A stretch of 64,000 nucleotides of DNA from JACVRW01 sp963734025. GTDB lineage: Bacteria > Actinomycetota > Thermoleophilia > Solirubrobacterales > Thermoleophilaceae. The notes beneath the pieces are model-generated. The model had not been told where the DNA came from and did not search any database. It saw only the letters and a list, made by a program, of their open reading frames with translations. A program made the translations under genes and the position numbers. Location: contig CAVTFR010000015.1 in the NCBI GenBank assembly GCA_963734025.1, forward strand, positions 310,001 to 374,000, in the 5' to 3' direction. Below, in pieces: positions 32,912 to 42,951 of the stretch (positions are counted from its first letter, which is position 1; each line of letters starts with the position of its first letter).

Positions 32912-34543
32912 ATGAACCTCTTGACTCTTCCATCGCAGCAGGCGGGCCCCGGCCAGCCGGACGGTGCCCGTGAGGGCACGCTTCAGCGGGTCATCCCGAT
33001 CGTCAGGCGCAACCTCGGCCTGATCCTGCTCTGCCTCGTGCTGGCGCCCGCCGCCGCTCTGGCGATCTCGCTCCTGCAGAGCAAGGAGTACACGGCCTCG
33101 AGCTCGCTGCTCTTCCGCGACCCGGGGCTCGACACGAAGTTCACCGGCACCCCCTTCTTCCGCGAGGGAGAGGACGAGGCCCGGCTGGCCGCCACCAACG
33201 TGCGGCTCGTGTCCCTCGACTCGATGGCCGCCCGGACCGCACGCAAGCTCACGGTGCCCGGGGTCGGCCGCGAGGAGATCTCGAACGCGGTCGAGGTCGC
33301 GCCGGAGGGAACGTCGGACGTCGTGACGATCAAGGCGACGGACACCGACCCGAAGTTCGCGGCGCAGATCGCCAACACCTTCGCGAGCGAGTACGTCGTC
33401 TTCCGTCGCGGGGCGGACCGGGCGAAGGTCCGGGAGGCGCTCTCGCTCGCTGAGGACAAGCTGGGCGCCATGACGCCCGACGAGCAGGCCGGCGACGCAG
33501 GACAAGAGCTCGAGGACAGCATCCGTCAGCTCGAGCTTCTCGCCGCGCTCCAGACGGGCAACGCCGAGGTCGTTCAGCGCGCACAGCCGCCCACTTCCGC
33601 GTCGTCCCCCAAGCCGGCGCGGAGCGTCGCGATCGGCCTGGTGCTGGGCATCCTGCTGGCAGTCGCCCTGACGCTCATCCGGGAGCAGGTCGACCGCCGC
33701 CTCAGGGAGCCTTCGGACGTCACGGACCTCCTCAACGTGCCCGTGCTGGCCGCCATCCCCGAGGACCGCAGCTCCCTGCGCCACGTATCGGCCGGGGAGG
33801 CTTCGCTCCGTCGGCTCGACACCGAGGCCTTCATGATGCTGCGCACCAACCTGCGCTACTTCAACGTCGACGAGGAGCTCAATTCGATCCTCGTGATGTC
33901 GGCGAGCCCGGGCGAGGGCAAGACCTCCATCTCCTGGAACCTTGCCCGCGCCGAGGCGAGGAGCGGGAAGCGCGTTCTGTACATCGAGGCCGACCTGCGG
34001 CGGCCCACGGTGGCAAGCCACCTGGGCGTCACGCCCGACGGAGGGCTCTCGCTGATCCTCGCCGGGGTGATGGACCCCGGGGACACCGTCACGAACGTCT
34101 CCGGTGTCGACATCATCACCGCCGGCCCGCTGCCGCCGAACCCGGCGGAGCTGATCGAGTCGCAGCGCATGCGCAAGCTGATCCAGTGGGGCGAGCAGAA
34201 CTACGACCGGGTCATCATCGACACCCCGCCGGCGGCCGTGGTCGCCGACGCGATCCCGATGGTCCCGATGGTCAGCGGCGCCGTCATCGTCGTTCGCCTC
34301 GGCCACAGCCAGCGCGACGCCGTGGAGCACCTCAGAACGCAGCTGGCGAACGTCAACGCGCCGGTGATCGGTGTGGTCCTCAACGGCGGCGTCGGTCGCC
34401 GGAACGACTACGCCTACGCGCGGCGGCCGCTGTTCCTCCCTGAGGCCCACGAGGCCGTCCCGAGCGAACCGTCGGACGACGCCGAGGAACGCGACGTGCG
34501 CGGACACGTCTCGCAGAGGAACCGGACGCGCAACACCGCTTGA
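32912..34543 (+). CDS. Wzz/BY-kinase: chain-length determinant fused to CpsD/CapB-type tyrosine kinase
   Basis: 543 residues. The N-terminal Wzz domain has membrane helix 1 (LGLILLCLVLAPAAALAISL), an external loop with YTASSSLLFRDPGLD, and helix 2 (VAIGLVLGILLAVALTLI). The C-terminal BY-kinase domain has Walker A SASPGEGKTSISWNLA, Walker A' VLYIEADLRRP and Walker B VIIDTPP. The tail has only a pair of tyrosines (NDYAYARRP) rather than a long Tyr cluster, so autophosphorylation capacity may be limited. It would control polymer length and assembly of the second polymerase system. It is divergent from the propeller pseudogene (gap about 200 bases, no gene seen) and overlaps the next gene by 4 bases. 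Confidence 0.92.
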   Translation: MNLLTLPSQQAGPGQPDGAREGTLQRVIPIVRRNLGLILLCLVLAPAAALAISLLQSKEYTASSSLLFRDPGLDTKFTGTPFFREGEDEARLAATNVRLVSLDSMAARTARKLTVPGVGREEISNAVEVAPEGTSDVVTIKATDTDPKFAAQIANTFASEYVVFRRGADRAKVREALSLAEDKLGAMTPDEQAGDAGQELEDSIRQLELLAALQTGNAEVVQRAQPPTSASSPKPARSVAIGLVLGILLAVALTLIREQVDRRLREPSDVTDLLNVPVLAAIPEDRSSLRHVSAGEASLRRLDTEAFMMLRTNLRYFNVDEELNSILVMSASPGEGKTSISWNLARAEARSGKRVLYIEADLRRPTVASHLGVTPDGGLSLILAGVMDPGDTVTNVSGVDIITAGPLPPNPAELIESQRMRKLIQWGEQNYDRVIIDTPPAAVVADAIPMVPMVSGAVIVVRLGHSQRDAVEHLRTQLANVNAPVIGVVLNGGVGRRNDYAYARRPLFLPEAHEAVPSEPSDDAEERDVRGHVSQRNRTRNTA

Positions 34544-35634
34544 ACGCACAGGCCCCCACGCTTCCCGTCCCGGAGACCGAGGACGCTGTCTCCCTGGAGC
34601 GGTACGACGACCTGAATGCGATTCGGGACGAGTGGGGCGCGCTGGCGGAAGAGTGCGGGAACCCGTTCGCAACCTGGGAGTGGGCCGCCACCTGGTGGGA
34701 CCACTTCGGCGAGGATCGCCGGCTCCAGATAACGGCCTGCCGCAGGCCGGACGGCACGCTGGCCGCCATCCTGCCCCTGTACCTCTCCACGCGCGGGCCG
34801 TTGCGCTTGGCTCGCTTCCTGGGTCACGGAGTCGGCGACGTCCTCGGGCCGATCCATGCGAAAGAGGACGCTGCCCTTGCCGCCTCCGGGGTGCGCCACG
34901 CCATTGCCGACTCCGGCCGCAGCTGGGACCTGCTGCTCGCTGAACGGATGCCGAAGGACCGGTTTCCCGGGCTTCTTCAGGGAGAGGTTCTCCAGGAGGA
35001 AGCCAACCCGTTCCTTCCGATCGACGGCGCGAGCTGGGACGACTTCCTGGCGTCCTGCAGCAGCAACATGCGCGGGCAGATCCGGCGCAAACCGCGCAAG
35101 CTCGAGCGTGAGCACGGCTCGCGCTTCCGGCTTGCCGATGACCCCGAGCGCCTGGATCAGGATTTCGACACTCTCGTCAGGCTTCACGGCGCCCGCTGGG
35201 GCGACGCCAGGGCCTTCAGCGAGCGGAGGAGCGCGTTCCACCGAGCCTTCGCCGCTCGCGCGCTCGAGCAAGGATGGCTACGGCTGTGGCTGCTCGAGGT
35301 GGACGATCAGGCGGTCGCCGCATGGCTCGGCTTCCGCTTCGGCAACGTCGAGTGGTACTACCAGTCCGGCCGGGATCCCGCTTGGGACCAACAGTCCGTG
35401 GGCCTGATCCTGCTCAGCCGGACGATCCAGGGCGCCTTCGACGACGGGATGTCGGCGTACGCCTTTCTGCGCGGCGACGAGGAGTACAAGCGCCGCTTCG
35501 CCACCGAGGACGCGGGCCTCGAGACCGTCGGCATCGGTCGCGGGCCGCTCGGCCTGGCCGCCGTATCGGCGGCGCGCGCGGCGAAGCGCCTGCCGCCCGC
35601 CGCCCGGCACCGGGTCCTGCGCTCACTCGGCTGA
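34540..35634 (+). CDS. FemAB/CelD-like acetyl- or aminoacyl-transferase (GNAT fold)
   Basis: 364 residues starting at a TTG in the TTGA overlap with the BY-kinase. An N-terminal domain with NPFATWEWAATWWDHFG is the usual opening of CelD/BioF2-like proteins. The second domain contains CSSNMRGQIRRKPRKLERE and WLLEVDDQAVAAWLGFRFGN, followed by YYQSGRDPAWDQQSVGLILL, the cofactor-binding part of this GNAT subfamily, and FLRGDEEYKRRF near the end. These enzymes act in cellulose/exopolysaccharide loci, probably acylating polymer or lipid intermediates. Coupling to a Wzz/BY-kinase supports that role. The acyl donor is unknown. Confidence 0.82.
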   Translation: MNAQAPTLPVPETEDAVSLERYDDLNAIRDEWGALAEECGNPFATWEWAATWWDHFGEDRRLQITACRRPDGTLAAILPLYLSTRGPLRLARFLGHGVGDVLGPIHAKEDAALAASGVRHAIADSGRSWDLLLAERMPKDRFPGLLQGEVLQEEANPFLPIDGASWDDFLASCSSNMRGQIRRKPRKLEREHGSRFRLADDPERLDQDFDTLVRLHGARWGDARAFSERRSAFHRAFAARALEQGWLRLWLLEVDDQAVAAWLGFRFGNVEWYYQSGRDPAWDQQSVGLILLSRTIQGAFDDGMSAYAFLRGDEEYKRRFATEDAGLETVGIGRGPLGLAAVSAARAAKRLPPAARHRVLRSLG

Positions 35635-35756
35635 GGCCGGCGTCGAGCTTTGCCGGGCTCATGTCGTCTCACGACATCGCTCCGGCGACGTAGAGCCCGT
35701 CGTTGCCGCCTGTGCCTCGCTCACGCACCGCCTCGAGGTGCCGAGGTGCGGCTCCT

Positions 35757-37067
35757 CTAGGCCGGCTTCTGCGCGGCGGGGTCGCTTCTCCGCCGCTCTG
35801 GCGAGCGGCAGGCCGCTGCCAGCACAAGCGCCAGCGCCATCGGGGCCGCGTAGCCGATCGCCCCGTTCACGACGGCGTACACCGCCACGGGTATCAAGAG
35901 GATCGGGTTCAGGCCGCCCCTGAACAGGGCGAACCACAGCAGCAGCCAGGCCACGAGTGCGACGGCCCCCAGCTCGACCAGGATCTCGACGATGTCGCTG
36001 TGGCCGATGAGTGGCTGGCCGAGCTCGCTCTGCACGACGTCGGGGATGGAGTCGGGACCGGTCCCGATGAGCCAGGTGCCTGGCCCGGGCGACCACCAGC
36101 TGTCGAGCGCCACGCCCCAGATGTCGCTCCGCTCGTTGCTGACGCCCTGAAGCGATGCGCCGCTTTCGATGTCGGCGGAGAGGCGCTCCGTCAGCGCCGC
36201 CTGTGCGCCAGTCCCGAGTGCGACCACGGCGACGATCCCGAAGACCGCGAGCGAGCGCCCGCTGAAGCGCGACTGGTACAGCATCACGATCAGGATCAAC
36301 GCGATCCCGACCAGCGCGGAACGAACGCCTGTCATGAGCGCCGGCAGCACGCCGAGGGCAAACAGTCCGGCGCGCGGGAGCACACGTTCGGTCATCGTCA
36401 GCCCCGCGGCGGCCATCACGACAGCGAGCAGAGCCAGCTCGTGCGGGATCTCGGGCCCGAATCCGATCTTCTCGCCTACCCCGTACCGGTAGCCCTGTTC
36501 GCCCAGGCCGGCGGTGACGATCAGGAGATGGACGGTCAGCGCGGCGAGCCCGCTCGCGACGACGATGTTGCGGACCTGCGGCAAGACCTCCTGGCCGCGC
36601 TTGCTCAAGACCGCCGCCGCCAATATCGGGAAGATCAGGAACTTGGCCAGCTTCTGGAACTGCTCGAGGTCAGTCGCTCCCGCCGCGTGGACGATGATGA
36701 CGCCGGCGAAGACGGCAGCGCTGACCGGCCCCAGCACCCTCGTATAGCGCAGCGGAACCGAGAGGGCGAGCACGCCCACGGCGGCCGCACCCACGACGAA
36801 CGTGCGTGTGAGGGGCGGGATGAACGCGTCGAAGATGAGCAGCCACGGCACCAGCGCCAGGAGGACCTGGACCAGGCCGAGCAGGGAGATGCGGGTGCCG
36901 ACCGCAACGATGGCGAGAGCCGCCGCCAGCGACAGCCCGACCACGGGCCAGCGCGCGCCCACAGCGCCGACGGCGAGCGCCGCTCCGGCCGCGGCGGCCA
37001 GCGGGAGCGCCCCGCTGCTCGGCGGGGCCCAGGACGGGCCGGACGCGCCGAGGAGCCGGTGCTGCAC
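35757..37067 (-). CDS. second O-antigen ligase/polymerase-like membrane protein
   Basis: About 436 residues from a GTG at 37067; a TTG at 37154 gives a longer, arginine-rich N-terminus without an SD. About ten membrane helices are visible, for example LLIFDAFIPPLTRTFVVGAA. The Wzy_C loop contains GVRSALVGIALILIVM and the conserved late segment WLIGTGPDSIPDVVQ followed by GHSDIVEILVELG. It is the polymerase candidate for the second assembly system, together with the BY-kinase and the flippase at 44.6 kb. A small stem (CCTCGAGGTGCCGAGG, 35731-35746) lies just past its stop and could end transcription weakly. Confidence 0.82.
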   Translation of the reverse strand: MQHRLLGASGPSWAPPSSGALPLAAAAGAALAVGAVGARWPVVGLSLAAALAIVAVGTRISLLGLVQVLLALVPWLLIFDAFIPPLTRTFVVGAAAVGVLALSVPLRYTRVLGPVSAAVFAGVIIVHAAGATDLEQFQKLAKFLIFPILAAAVLSKRGQEVLPQVRNIVVASGLAALTVHLLIVTAGLGEQGYRYGVGEKIGFGPEIPHELALLAVVMAAAGLTMTERVLPRAGLFALGVLPALMTGVRSALVGIALILIVMLYQSRFSGRSLAVFGIVAVVALGTGAQAALTERLSADIESGASLQGVSNERSDIWGVALDSWWSPGPGTWLIGTGPDSIPDVVQSELGQPLIGHSDIVEILVELGAVALVAWLLLWFALFRGGLNPILLIPVAVYAVVNGAIGYAAPMALALVLAAACRSPERRRSDPAAQKPA

Positions 37068-37200
37068 AGCGCGTCTCTGAAAGCGGATCCGCCCCACAGA
37101 AAGGGAACGGACCCGCGCGGGACAAACTCGCGCATACGCGCGGATCGCGTCCAATACGAACGTATAGGCCAGCCAAGCTCTGCGCCGACGAGTCCGTTGA

Positions 37201-38346
37201 GTGGGGGAATCCCGACCGGGATCTCACCTCACTGCCTACCACACAGCCTTGACACCGAACGCGACCAGGGGCGCCAAGATCGCCCACGTAGGACCTGATC
37301 CGAGCCGCATCGGCGGTATGGAGGCCGTGCTGCGCGACGTCCTGACCTCCCCCCTCTCCAGCAGGTACCGGCTCTACCTGATCACCAGCTACCGAAGCCA
37401 TCGACCCATTCGCCGCGTCCTTACCTTTGCCAAGGCGCTCGGATCGCTGGCGCGATGGTGCCGCGGCGACGGACAACGCCTGGTGCACGTCCACACCGCC
37501 GTGCGCGGCAGCATCTACCGGAAGTCCCTGTGCGTCCTCGTGGCGGCGCTCGCCGGCCGGCCCGTGCTGCTTCAGCTGCACGCGGGGGCCGGCGACATCG
37601 ATGCCTTTGCGGCCCGGCTCGATCCCATTCGGCGCGCTCTGTTCGGCGCAGCCATGCGGCGGGCCGACGTCGTGATCAGCGTCTCCCGTGCGGGCGCTCG
37701 CAGCATCGAGGAGAACTTCGGCGTCGACGGGGTCCTCGTGGTGCCGAACCCCGCCCCCGCCGTGCCCCCTGCGAACAGCTCCGCCAACGGGAACGGCAGC
37801 CATCCTCAGGCGCTCTACCTCGGCGGCTTCTCCAACCCCGCCAAGGGGGGCGACGTGCTCCTGCGGGCCCTCCCCGAGATCCTCGACAGGCACCCGGACC
37901 TGCGCCTGACGCTCGCAGGATCCGAAACGCCGCCGGCTGAGCTGACGGCGCTCCAGCGCCGCCATCCCGGGGTGCGCTGGGTCGGCTGGCTGGACCAACG
38001 GGCGGCGCGCGAGCAGCTTGCGCAGTGCGACGTATTCGTGATGCCCTCCATCTCGGAGGGAATGCCCGTCGCCCTGCTCGAGGCCATGGCGTACGCCCGC
38101 GCGATCGTTGCGACACCCGTCGGCGGCATACCCGACGTGGTCAACGACGACGCCGAGGCGATCCTCGTTCCACCGAACGATTCGGCGGCGCTATCGCACG
38201 GTGTGCTGCGGGCCATCGGTAACGACCAGCTCCGCACCCGTCTCGGGAACGCCGCCCGGATACGCGTCGAGCAGGCCTTCAACCGGGCGCAGATCTTCGA
38301 CCGCATCGCCGCGATCTACGACGAGCTGCTGGCGAGGGAGGCCTGA
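37201..38346 (+). CDS. GT4-family glycosyltransferase
   Basis: 381 residues from a GTG at 37201. IAHVGPDPSRIGGMEAVLRD is the N-terminal strand and Gly-Gly acceptor loop. LVHVHTAVRGSIYRKS and ISVSRAGARSIEENF follow, and the C-domain has LGGFSNPAKGGDVLLRA and SEGMPVALLEAMAYARAIVA (E-x7-E donor site). The first 25 residues look less conserved, so the true start may be later. Its TGA overlaps the next ATG (TGATG). Function: probably adds one residue to the lipid-linked repeat of the second system; sugar specificity is unknown. Confidence 0.88.
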   Translation: MGESRPGSHLTAYHTALTPNATRGAKIAHVGPDPSRIGGMEAVLRDVLTSPLSSRYRLYLITSYRSHRPIRRVLTFAKALGSLARWCRGDGQRLVHVHTAVRGSIYRKSLCVLVAALAGRPVLLQLHAGAGDIDAFAARLDPIRRALFGAAMRRADVVISVSRAGARSIEENFGVDGVLVVPNPAPAVPPANSSANGNGSHPQALYLGGFSNPAKGGDVLLRALPEILDRHPDLRLTLAGSETPPAELTALQRRHPGVRWVGWLDQRAAREQLAQCDVFVMPSISEGMPVALLEAMAYARAIVATPVGGIPDVVNDDAEAILVPPNDSAALSHGVLRAIGNDQLRTRLGNAARIRVEQAFNRAQIFDRIAAIYDELLAREA

Positions 38347-39164
38347 TGGCCACCCGCAGCAGAGGGCCGCTCTGCAACCGGAGCCGGGCCGCGGTATTCC
38401 TCTGCTACCACTCGGTTGCCGATTCGGGTCCCCCCTTCACGTCGGTGACGGAGGAGGCGTTCGAGCGGCAGCTCAGCACGCTCAGCCGGCTGGGCTTCCG
38501 TTCCGGCGGGCACCAGGAGCTCGCGAGCCTGGCGCGCGGCGAGCGGGTGGACGGGCGGCTCGCCTTCCTGACCTTCGACGACGGGTACGTGGACAACTTC
38601 GCCAGCGCGCGCCCGCTGCTCGAGGCCTACGGCTTCAGCGCGCTGATCTTCCTCCTGCCGCCGCGCGTCGACAACGGTGACGCCCTCGATTGGCCGCGCG
38701 TCGAGCGGCGCGTTGCGGCCTATCCGAAGGTGATGAGGTCGCTCACGTGGCCGATGGTCGAATCGATGGTCGAGCACGGGCACGAGTTCGGCAGTCACAG
38801 CCTCAGCCATGCCACCCTGACCGAGCTCGGCGACGAGGAGCTCCGGCAGGAGCTGCTCGATTCGCGCGCCCGCATCGTCCAGCGGCTTGGGCGCTGCGAC
38901 TCGATCGCGTACCCGTTCGGGCTCTGGTCTGCGCGGGTTGCCGGAGCCGCAGCCGACGCCGGCTACTCGTATGGCTTCACGCTGCCCGATGGGTCACAGC
39001 TGAGCGCGGACCCGCTCACGATCCCGCGGATCAGCGTCGACCATCGAGACGACGAGCAGCGCTTCCGGCGCAAGCTCGGGGCCGCCTACCGCGCGCTGTC
39101 CCTCTCTCCGTGCAGGCCGTTCGCCCGGCGCGTGCTCCGCCGGAGCCTCGCGCACGAGGCCTAG
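38346..39164 (+). CDS. NodB-type polysaccharide deacetylase (CE4)
   Basis: 272 residues. The catalytic base/metal motif FLTFDDGYVDNF and the second metal motif SHSLSHATLTEL are intact, and YPFGLWSARV is the usual third motif. AVFLCYHSVADSG at about 15-27 is the typical N-terminal strand. There is no obvious signal peptide, so it is either cytoplasmic-facing or uses a non-classical route. CE4 enzymes remove N-acetyl groups from GlcNAc-type residues of polymers. The start overlaps the preceding glycosyltransferase stop by one base. N-acetylated sugars made through wecB fit as substrate source. Confidence 0.9.
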   Translation: MATRSRGPLCNRSRAAVFLCYHSVADSGPPFTSVTEEAFERQLSTLSRLGFRSGGHQELASLARGERVDGRLAFLTFDDGYVDNFASARPLLEAYGFSALIFLLPPRVDNGDALDWPRVERRVAAYPKVMRSLTWPMVESMVEHGHEFGSHSLSHATLTELGDEELRQELLDSRARIVQRLGRCDSIAYPFGLWSARVAGAAADAGYSYGFTLPDGSQLSADPLTIPRISVDHRDDEQRFRRKLGAAYRALSLSPCRPFARRVLRRSLAHEA

Positions 39165-39177
39165 CGCGCCGCCGCCT

Positions 39178-40266
39178 TCATGAGCCGCCGGCGCCCGCCT
39201 CCGCCCATGCCTCGACAAGCCAGCCGAGCTCGTATGGTCGGCATGTGCGGTTCACCTCGAGGACCCGGCCCAGCCCGCTGCGCTGGCGAGCCAGCCTGCC
39301 CGCGAGCACGGTGTTCGTGTAGAGCCAGAGGCGGTCGAGGGGGCGCTTGCGCCTGATCGACCGGTACGTCATGCCCCGGTCGAGCGGCGCCATGTCCTCG
39401 CCGAGCTCGTTGGCGCCGAACAGCCACGGCACGCCACGCCTCGCGGCGGACGCGTAGCGCTCGTCGCCGGAGACATCGGTCAGCTCGAAGAGCGTCATCG
39501 GCGCCATGCCGTGCTGATGGACGGAGTAGACCTCGTAGCGCTCGGCGACCTCGCCCCGCTCAGCCTGGTAGAGCCAGGGCCAGCCGCCATCGGGCAGCTG
39601 CAGCTCCAGGAGGCGGTCGGCGGCCCGGCGCGCCGCCGGAAGCGCGCGATCGTCCAGCCCCAGGCGGGCCACCACGGTGAGCGCCAGCACGGAGTAGATC
39701 TCCGTGGCGAAGTTCGGGAAGCGGCGGCGAAAACCCGGTGCACCGAAGTGGCGAAAGAGCCCGCTCGGCGTCTGGTTTGCGAGGAGCTGGTCGAGCGCCG
39801 GCCCAAGCTGGGTGCGCCCCGCGTCGCTCGCATCCGCCGTGAGGGCGAGGCCCGTAACGATCCAGGCGAGCTCGAGCCCCTCCCGCGCGGCGAGTCCGTC
39901 GCGGGCGCCCAGAGACTCGTCGAGGGATGCAACCAGGCGTTCCGCCGCGCCGGTGTCGGCCCGGGATTCCACCCACAGGCAGAGCCCGAGGTCCCCGGGT
40001 GTGGTCTCCGGCCTGCCGAGGGAGCGGTCGACCGCCTCGCGCAGCCGGTCGGGCTCGATGGGCACCGACCGCCCGGCCCGCTGGGCGCGGAGCAGGCCGA
40101 GAAGCACGATCAGCGTGTAGCGGACCGACTCGCCGCGGGGCTCCGCGTCACCCTCGACGACCTCGTAGCAGAACAGGTCCGAGGGCAGCAGCATGCGCTG
40201 CAGGGCGGCGAGCGCAGGCTCTACGAGCTGTTCCGCCTGCGAGCGGCTGGTCATCGGGCTGGTCAT
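39178..40266 (-). CDS. alpha/alpha-toroid protein of unknown function
   Basis: 362 residues, all helical, with repeated helix pairs and the QLPDGGWPWLYQ type of QW-like segment at about 225 seen in terpenoid-cyclase/six-hairpin toroids. Other landmarks are FGAPGFRRRFPNFATEIYSV and SVHQHGMAPMTLFEL. No prenyltransferase DxxDD motif and no signal peptide were found. Similar proteins are frequent in bacterial glycan loci, where they are usually annotated hypothetical; a role in sugar polymer modification is possible. It is convergent with the deacetylase (13-base gap) and divergent from the ATP-grasp gene (89-base gap). Confidence 0.72.
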   Translation of the reverse strand: MTSPMTSRSQAEQLVEPALAALQRMLLPSDLFCYEVVEGDAEPRGESVRYTLIVLLGLLRAQRAGRSVPIEPDRLREAVDRSLGRPETTPGDLGLCLWVESRADTGAAERLVASLDESLGARDGLAAREGLELAWIVTGLALTADASDAGRTQLGPALDQLLANQTPSGLFRHFGAPGFRRRFPNFATEIYSVLALTVVARLGLDDRALPAARRAADRLLELQLPDGGWPWLYQAERGEVAERYEVYSVHQHGMAPMTLFELTDVSGDERYASAARRGVPWLFGANELGEDMAPLDRGMTYRSIRRKRPLDRLWLYTNTVLAGRLARQRSGLGRVLEVNRTCRPYELGWLVEAWAEAGAGGS

Positions 40267-40355
40267 GGAGCCGCAGAATGGTACCCGGCCGCCGCAAGAC
40301 CTCTTCCGCTTCAGACGTTGAGCTAGATGAGGTCATCGACGATGCACGCACTCAC

Positions 40356-42714
40356 ATGATGCAGCCGCTCCGCGCCATCATCCTGGACGGTGCCGACGGC
40401 GGATATGCGGGCGCGCGCGCCCTCCGGCGCCGTGGCGTGCCGGTCACCATGATCAGCAAGGGCTGGGTCACGCGAGCCCGCGGCATCGACGGACGGCGCG
40501 CGACGAAGCGCGACGAGTGGCTCGCCGAGCTGAACGACGTCGCGTCGCTCGGGCCGGGCGTGCTCATCCCAGCCTCCGACCCGGCGGTCGAGTTCGTGGC
40601 GCGGGATCGCGACCTCATTCCGGCGACGCTGCGTTCCTTCGAGGGGCCCGACAGCGCGCACATCAAGCTGATGGACAAGGCATCCCTGTATTCGATCGCC
40701 GCGGAGGCGGGCGTTCGAACGCCGGTGGTGAAGCACCTTTCCAGCCGCGACGAGCTCGAAGCGGTCGCGGAGAGCGCCGCTTACCCGTCCCTCCTGAAGC
40801 CAGTGCTCTCACACAAGTACCGAGAGCTCTTCGGACACCATCGCAACATCCTCGTCCACGACCCCGATGAGCTCAAGACAGCAGCGACTCCGGCGCTCGA
40901 CGCCGGGCTCGACTGGCTCGTGACCGAGGTCATCCCGGGGGCGGAGACCAGTCTCTTCGGTGCGGTCACCATCCGCTTGGTGGATGGCTCGCTCGCGCTC
41001 GCCTACACGCGGCGCAAGCTGCGCCAGCATCCGCCCTACTTCGGAGCGGGCTCGGTGCTGGAGACCGTGCCGGCGCCGGGCGCGATGGAGATGGCCGAGC
41101 GGCTGCTGGGCGCCGCCGGCTTCGTCGGCTTCTCGAGCCTCGAGGCCAAGCAGCACGCCGTGACGGGCGAGCACGTCCTCATGGAGGTCAACGTCCGGAT
41201 CCCCCAGAACCTCGGCCTCGGCGAGGCCGCGGGCGTCGATCCCACCTGGCGCCTGTACGCGACGCTCGCGGACATCCCGCTCACGCCGCAGCGGCCTCAG
41301 CGCAACAACGTGAAGGTGATCGTTCCCAGCCTCGAGCTGATGGCGGCCCCGGCGTACGTCCGGCAGGGCGACATGACGGTCGGCGACGTCCTCCGCTCGT
41401 ACCGGGGCGTCCGCAGCATCAGCGGGCTCAGCATGGCGGACCCCGTCCCCCTCGCCGCGTTCGTGGGCGGTCGCGTGTACAACGGAGTCAAGGCGCGAGC
41501 GGCTTCACGCCGTGAGGCGAAGGAGGAGGGGGCCGACGCCACGCCCTTCCGGCCGGGCACCGCGCTCAAGCGAATGCTGCCGGCGTCGGCGCGGCCGATG
41601 GCAAAGCGGGCGTACTACCGCGCCGTCGGGCCCGGGCGACGGCGGACCATGCTCGCCGAAGAGCTTCGCCACGAGGCGGTCGGGAGCCGGCGCCTCGGGT
41701 CGCCCCTGTACGGCTCGCTGCTCGAGCGGGTGGCGGACGACGTCGAGGCCAAGGGCCCGTCCTGGCAACTTCTGGACGAGAAGTGGCCGGCCTGCCGCCC
41801 CGTGTCGGTCCGGCTCATGGGCGGGGTGCACCGGCTCGTGCTGGAAGGCGCGGCGCCCGAGCTCGCTCGCTTCTATCCCTCAGCCGGGGGCACCGATTCC
41901 GGCGACTCGTGGCCGGCGTTCAGGGAGACGCTCGCCAGTCAGCGTGAGCGGCTCCTCGGGCTGCTGGAGCACCCCGTGCAGACGAACGAGATCTCGCGCT
42001 GCTCCGCGCTTCTGAGTGCCTTCTTGACGGTTTCGCGCGAGACGGGGCTTCCCCTGCGCCTGCTCGAGGTCGGGTCGAGCGCGGGCCTCCTGCTTCGCTG
42101 CCCCGAGTACCACTACGTCGAGCGCGATCTGACCTGGGGTGACCCGGAGTCTCCCGCTCGCCTCGAGAGCGCCTTCGCCGATGGCAGCCCGCCATTCGAC
42201 CTGTCCGCCACCGTCGTCGAGCGCCGCGGCTGCGACGCCGCTCCCCTCGATCCGACCTCGGCCGAGGACCGGCTCACGCTCATGTCGTACGTGTGGGCCG
42301 ACGAGAAGTGGCGCTTCGACCTGCTGAGGTCCGCGCTCGAGGTCGCCCAGGACGTCCCCGTCGCCGGTCGAGGCCGCCGACGCATGCGACTGGATCGAGG
42401 AAGCGCTCGCGGAGCCGGCGCAGGACGTCGCGACGGTGGTGTTCCACTCGCTCTTCATTCACTTCCTCGACGAGAGGCAGCGGGCACGCTTCGAGGCGGC
42501 CCTGAAGGACGCCGGCCGGCGCGCGACGCCGCGCGCACCGCTCGCGCGGGTGAGCCTCGAGTGGCCCAGGGACGGCGGCCAAGCGGAGCTGCTCCTCACC
42601 ACCTGGCCTGGCTCGACACGCCGGCTTGCGACCACAGACGACCGCGGCCGCGAGATCCACTGGGCCGCGCAGTCCAACGGCGCGGTCGCGCCGTCGGTCG
42701 TCCGCGCCGCCTAG
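40356..42714 (+). CDS. ATP-grasp protein fused in frame to a DUF2332 domain; frame broken once
   Basis: From ATG 40356 (a second ATG follows directly). Residues 1 to about 410 are an ATP-grasp carboxylate-amine ligase-like protein: LDGADGGYAGARALRRRGV, SDPAVEFVARDRD, YPSLLKPVLSHKYRELFG (ATP lysines) and HVLMEVNVRIPQNLGLG (metal site). Without any stop the frame runs into a DUF2332 domain: MLAEELRHEAVGSRRLGSPL at residue 432 onward, then ISRCSALLSAF and LLEVGSSAGLLLR, the SAM-like glycine motif. At 42364-42365 one extra C shifts the frame; the remainder (ATVVFHSLFIHFLDERQRAR) continues in another frame to a TAG at 42714. Either a genuine two-domain gene or two genes joined by an indel. Substrates are unknown. 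Confidence 0.7.
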
Positions 42715-42743
42715 AGGCGACCGCGCGCCCTTCGGCGGGCTTG

Positions 42744-42932
42744 CTACCCGCACTGCTTGCGGCCGCCGAAGTAGTGGTGCACGAGCCCCCTGGTGACGCC
42801 GGCGGAGTTGGCGATCTCCTCGATCGAGACCTCGTCGTAGCCGCGCTCGGCGAACAGCGCGTTGGCGGCGTCGAGGATCTGCTCGCGGCGCTTGCCAGGG
42901 TCGAGCCGGCTGTAGCTCGGGGTCGTGCTCAT
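42744..42932 (-). pseudogene. truncated TetR-family regulator (DNA-binding domain only)
   Basis: 62 residues from an ATG at 42932 with SD AGGA at 8-base spacing. The complete TetR helix-turn-helix is present: ILDAANALFAERGYDEVSIE, EEIANSAGVTRGLVHHYF and GGRK, but a stop follows right after the recognition region where about 130 residues of ligand-binding/dimerisation domain are normally found. The stop is 30 bases from the DUF2332 stop on the other strand, so the missing part was lost by deletion. A free HTH fragment is unlikely to dimerise; it may be inactive. A palindrome 20 bases upstream is the probable former operator. Confidence 0.75.
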
Positions 42933-42951
42933 AAGCCCATCCTAAATATTA

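Noticed and set aside
32540..34672. 710-residue open frame on the minus strand
   Set aside because: It is the antisense shadow of the Wzz/BY-kinase gene, whose motifs are unambiguous. Only its last part, past about 32704, is meaningful, as the start of the propeller pseudogene.
39927..40355. N-terminal extension of the ATP-grasp frame by 143 residues
   Set aside because: Arg/Gly/Pro-rich with no domain, and it overlaps the toroid gene on the other strand; the double ATG at 40356 fits the domain start.
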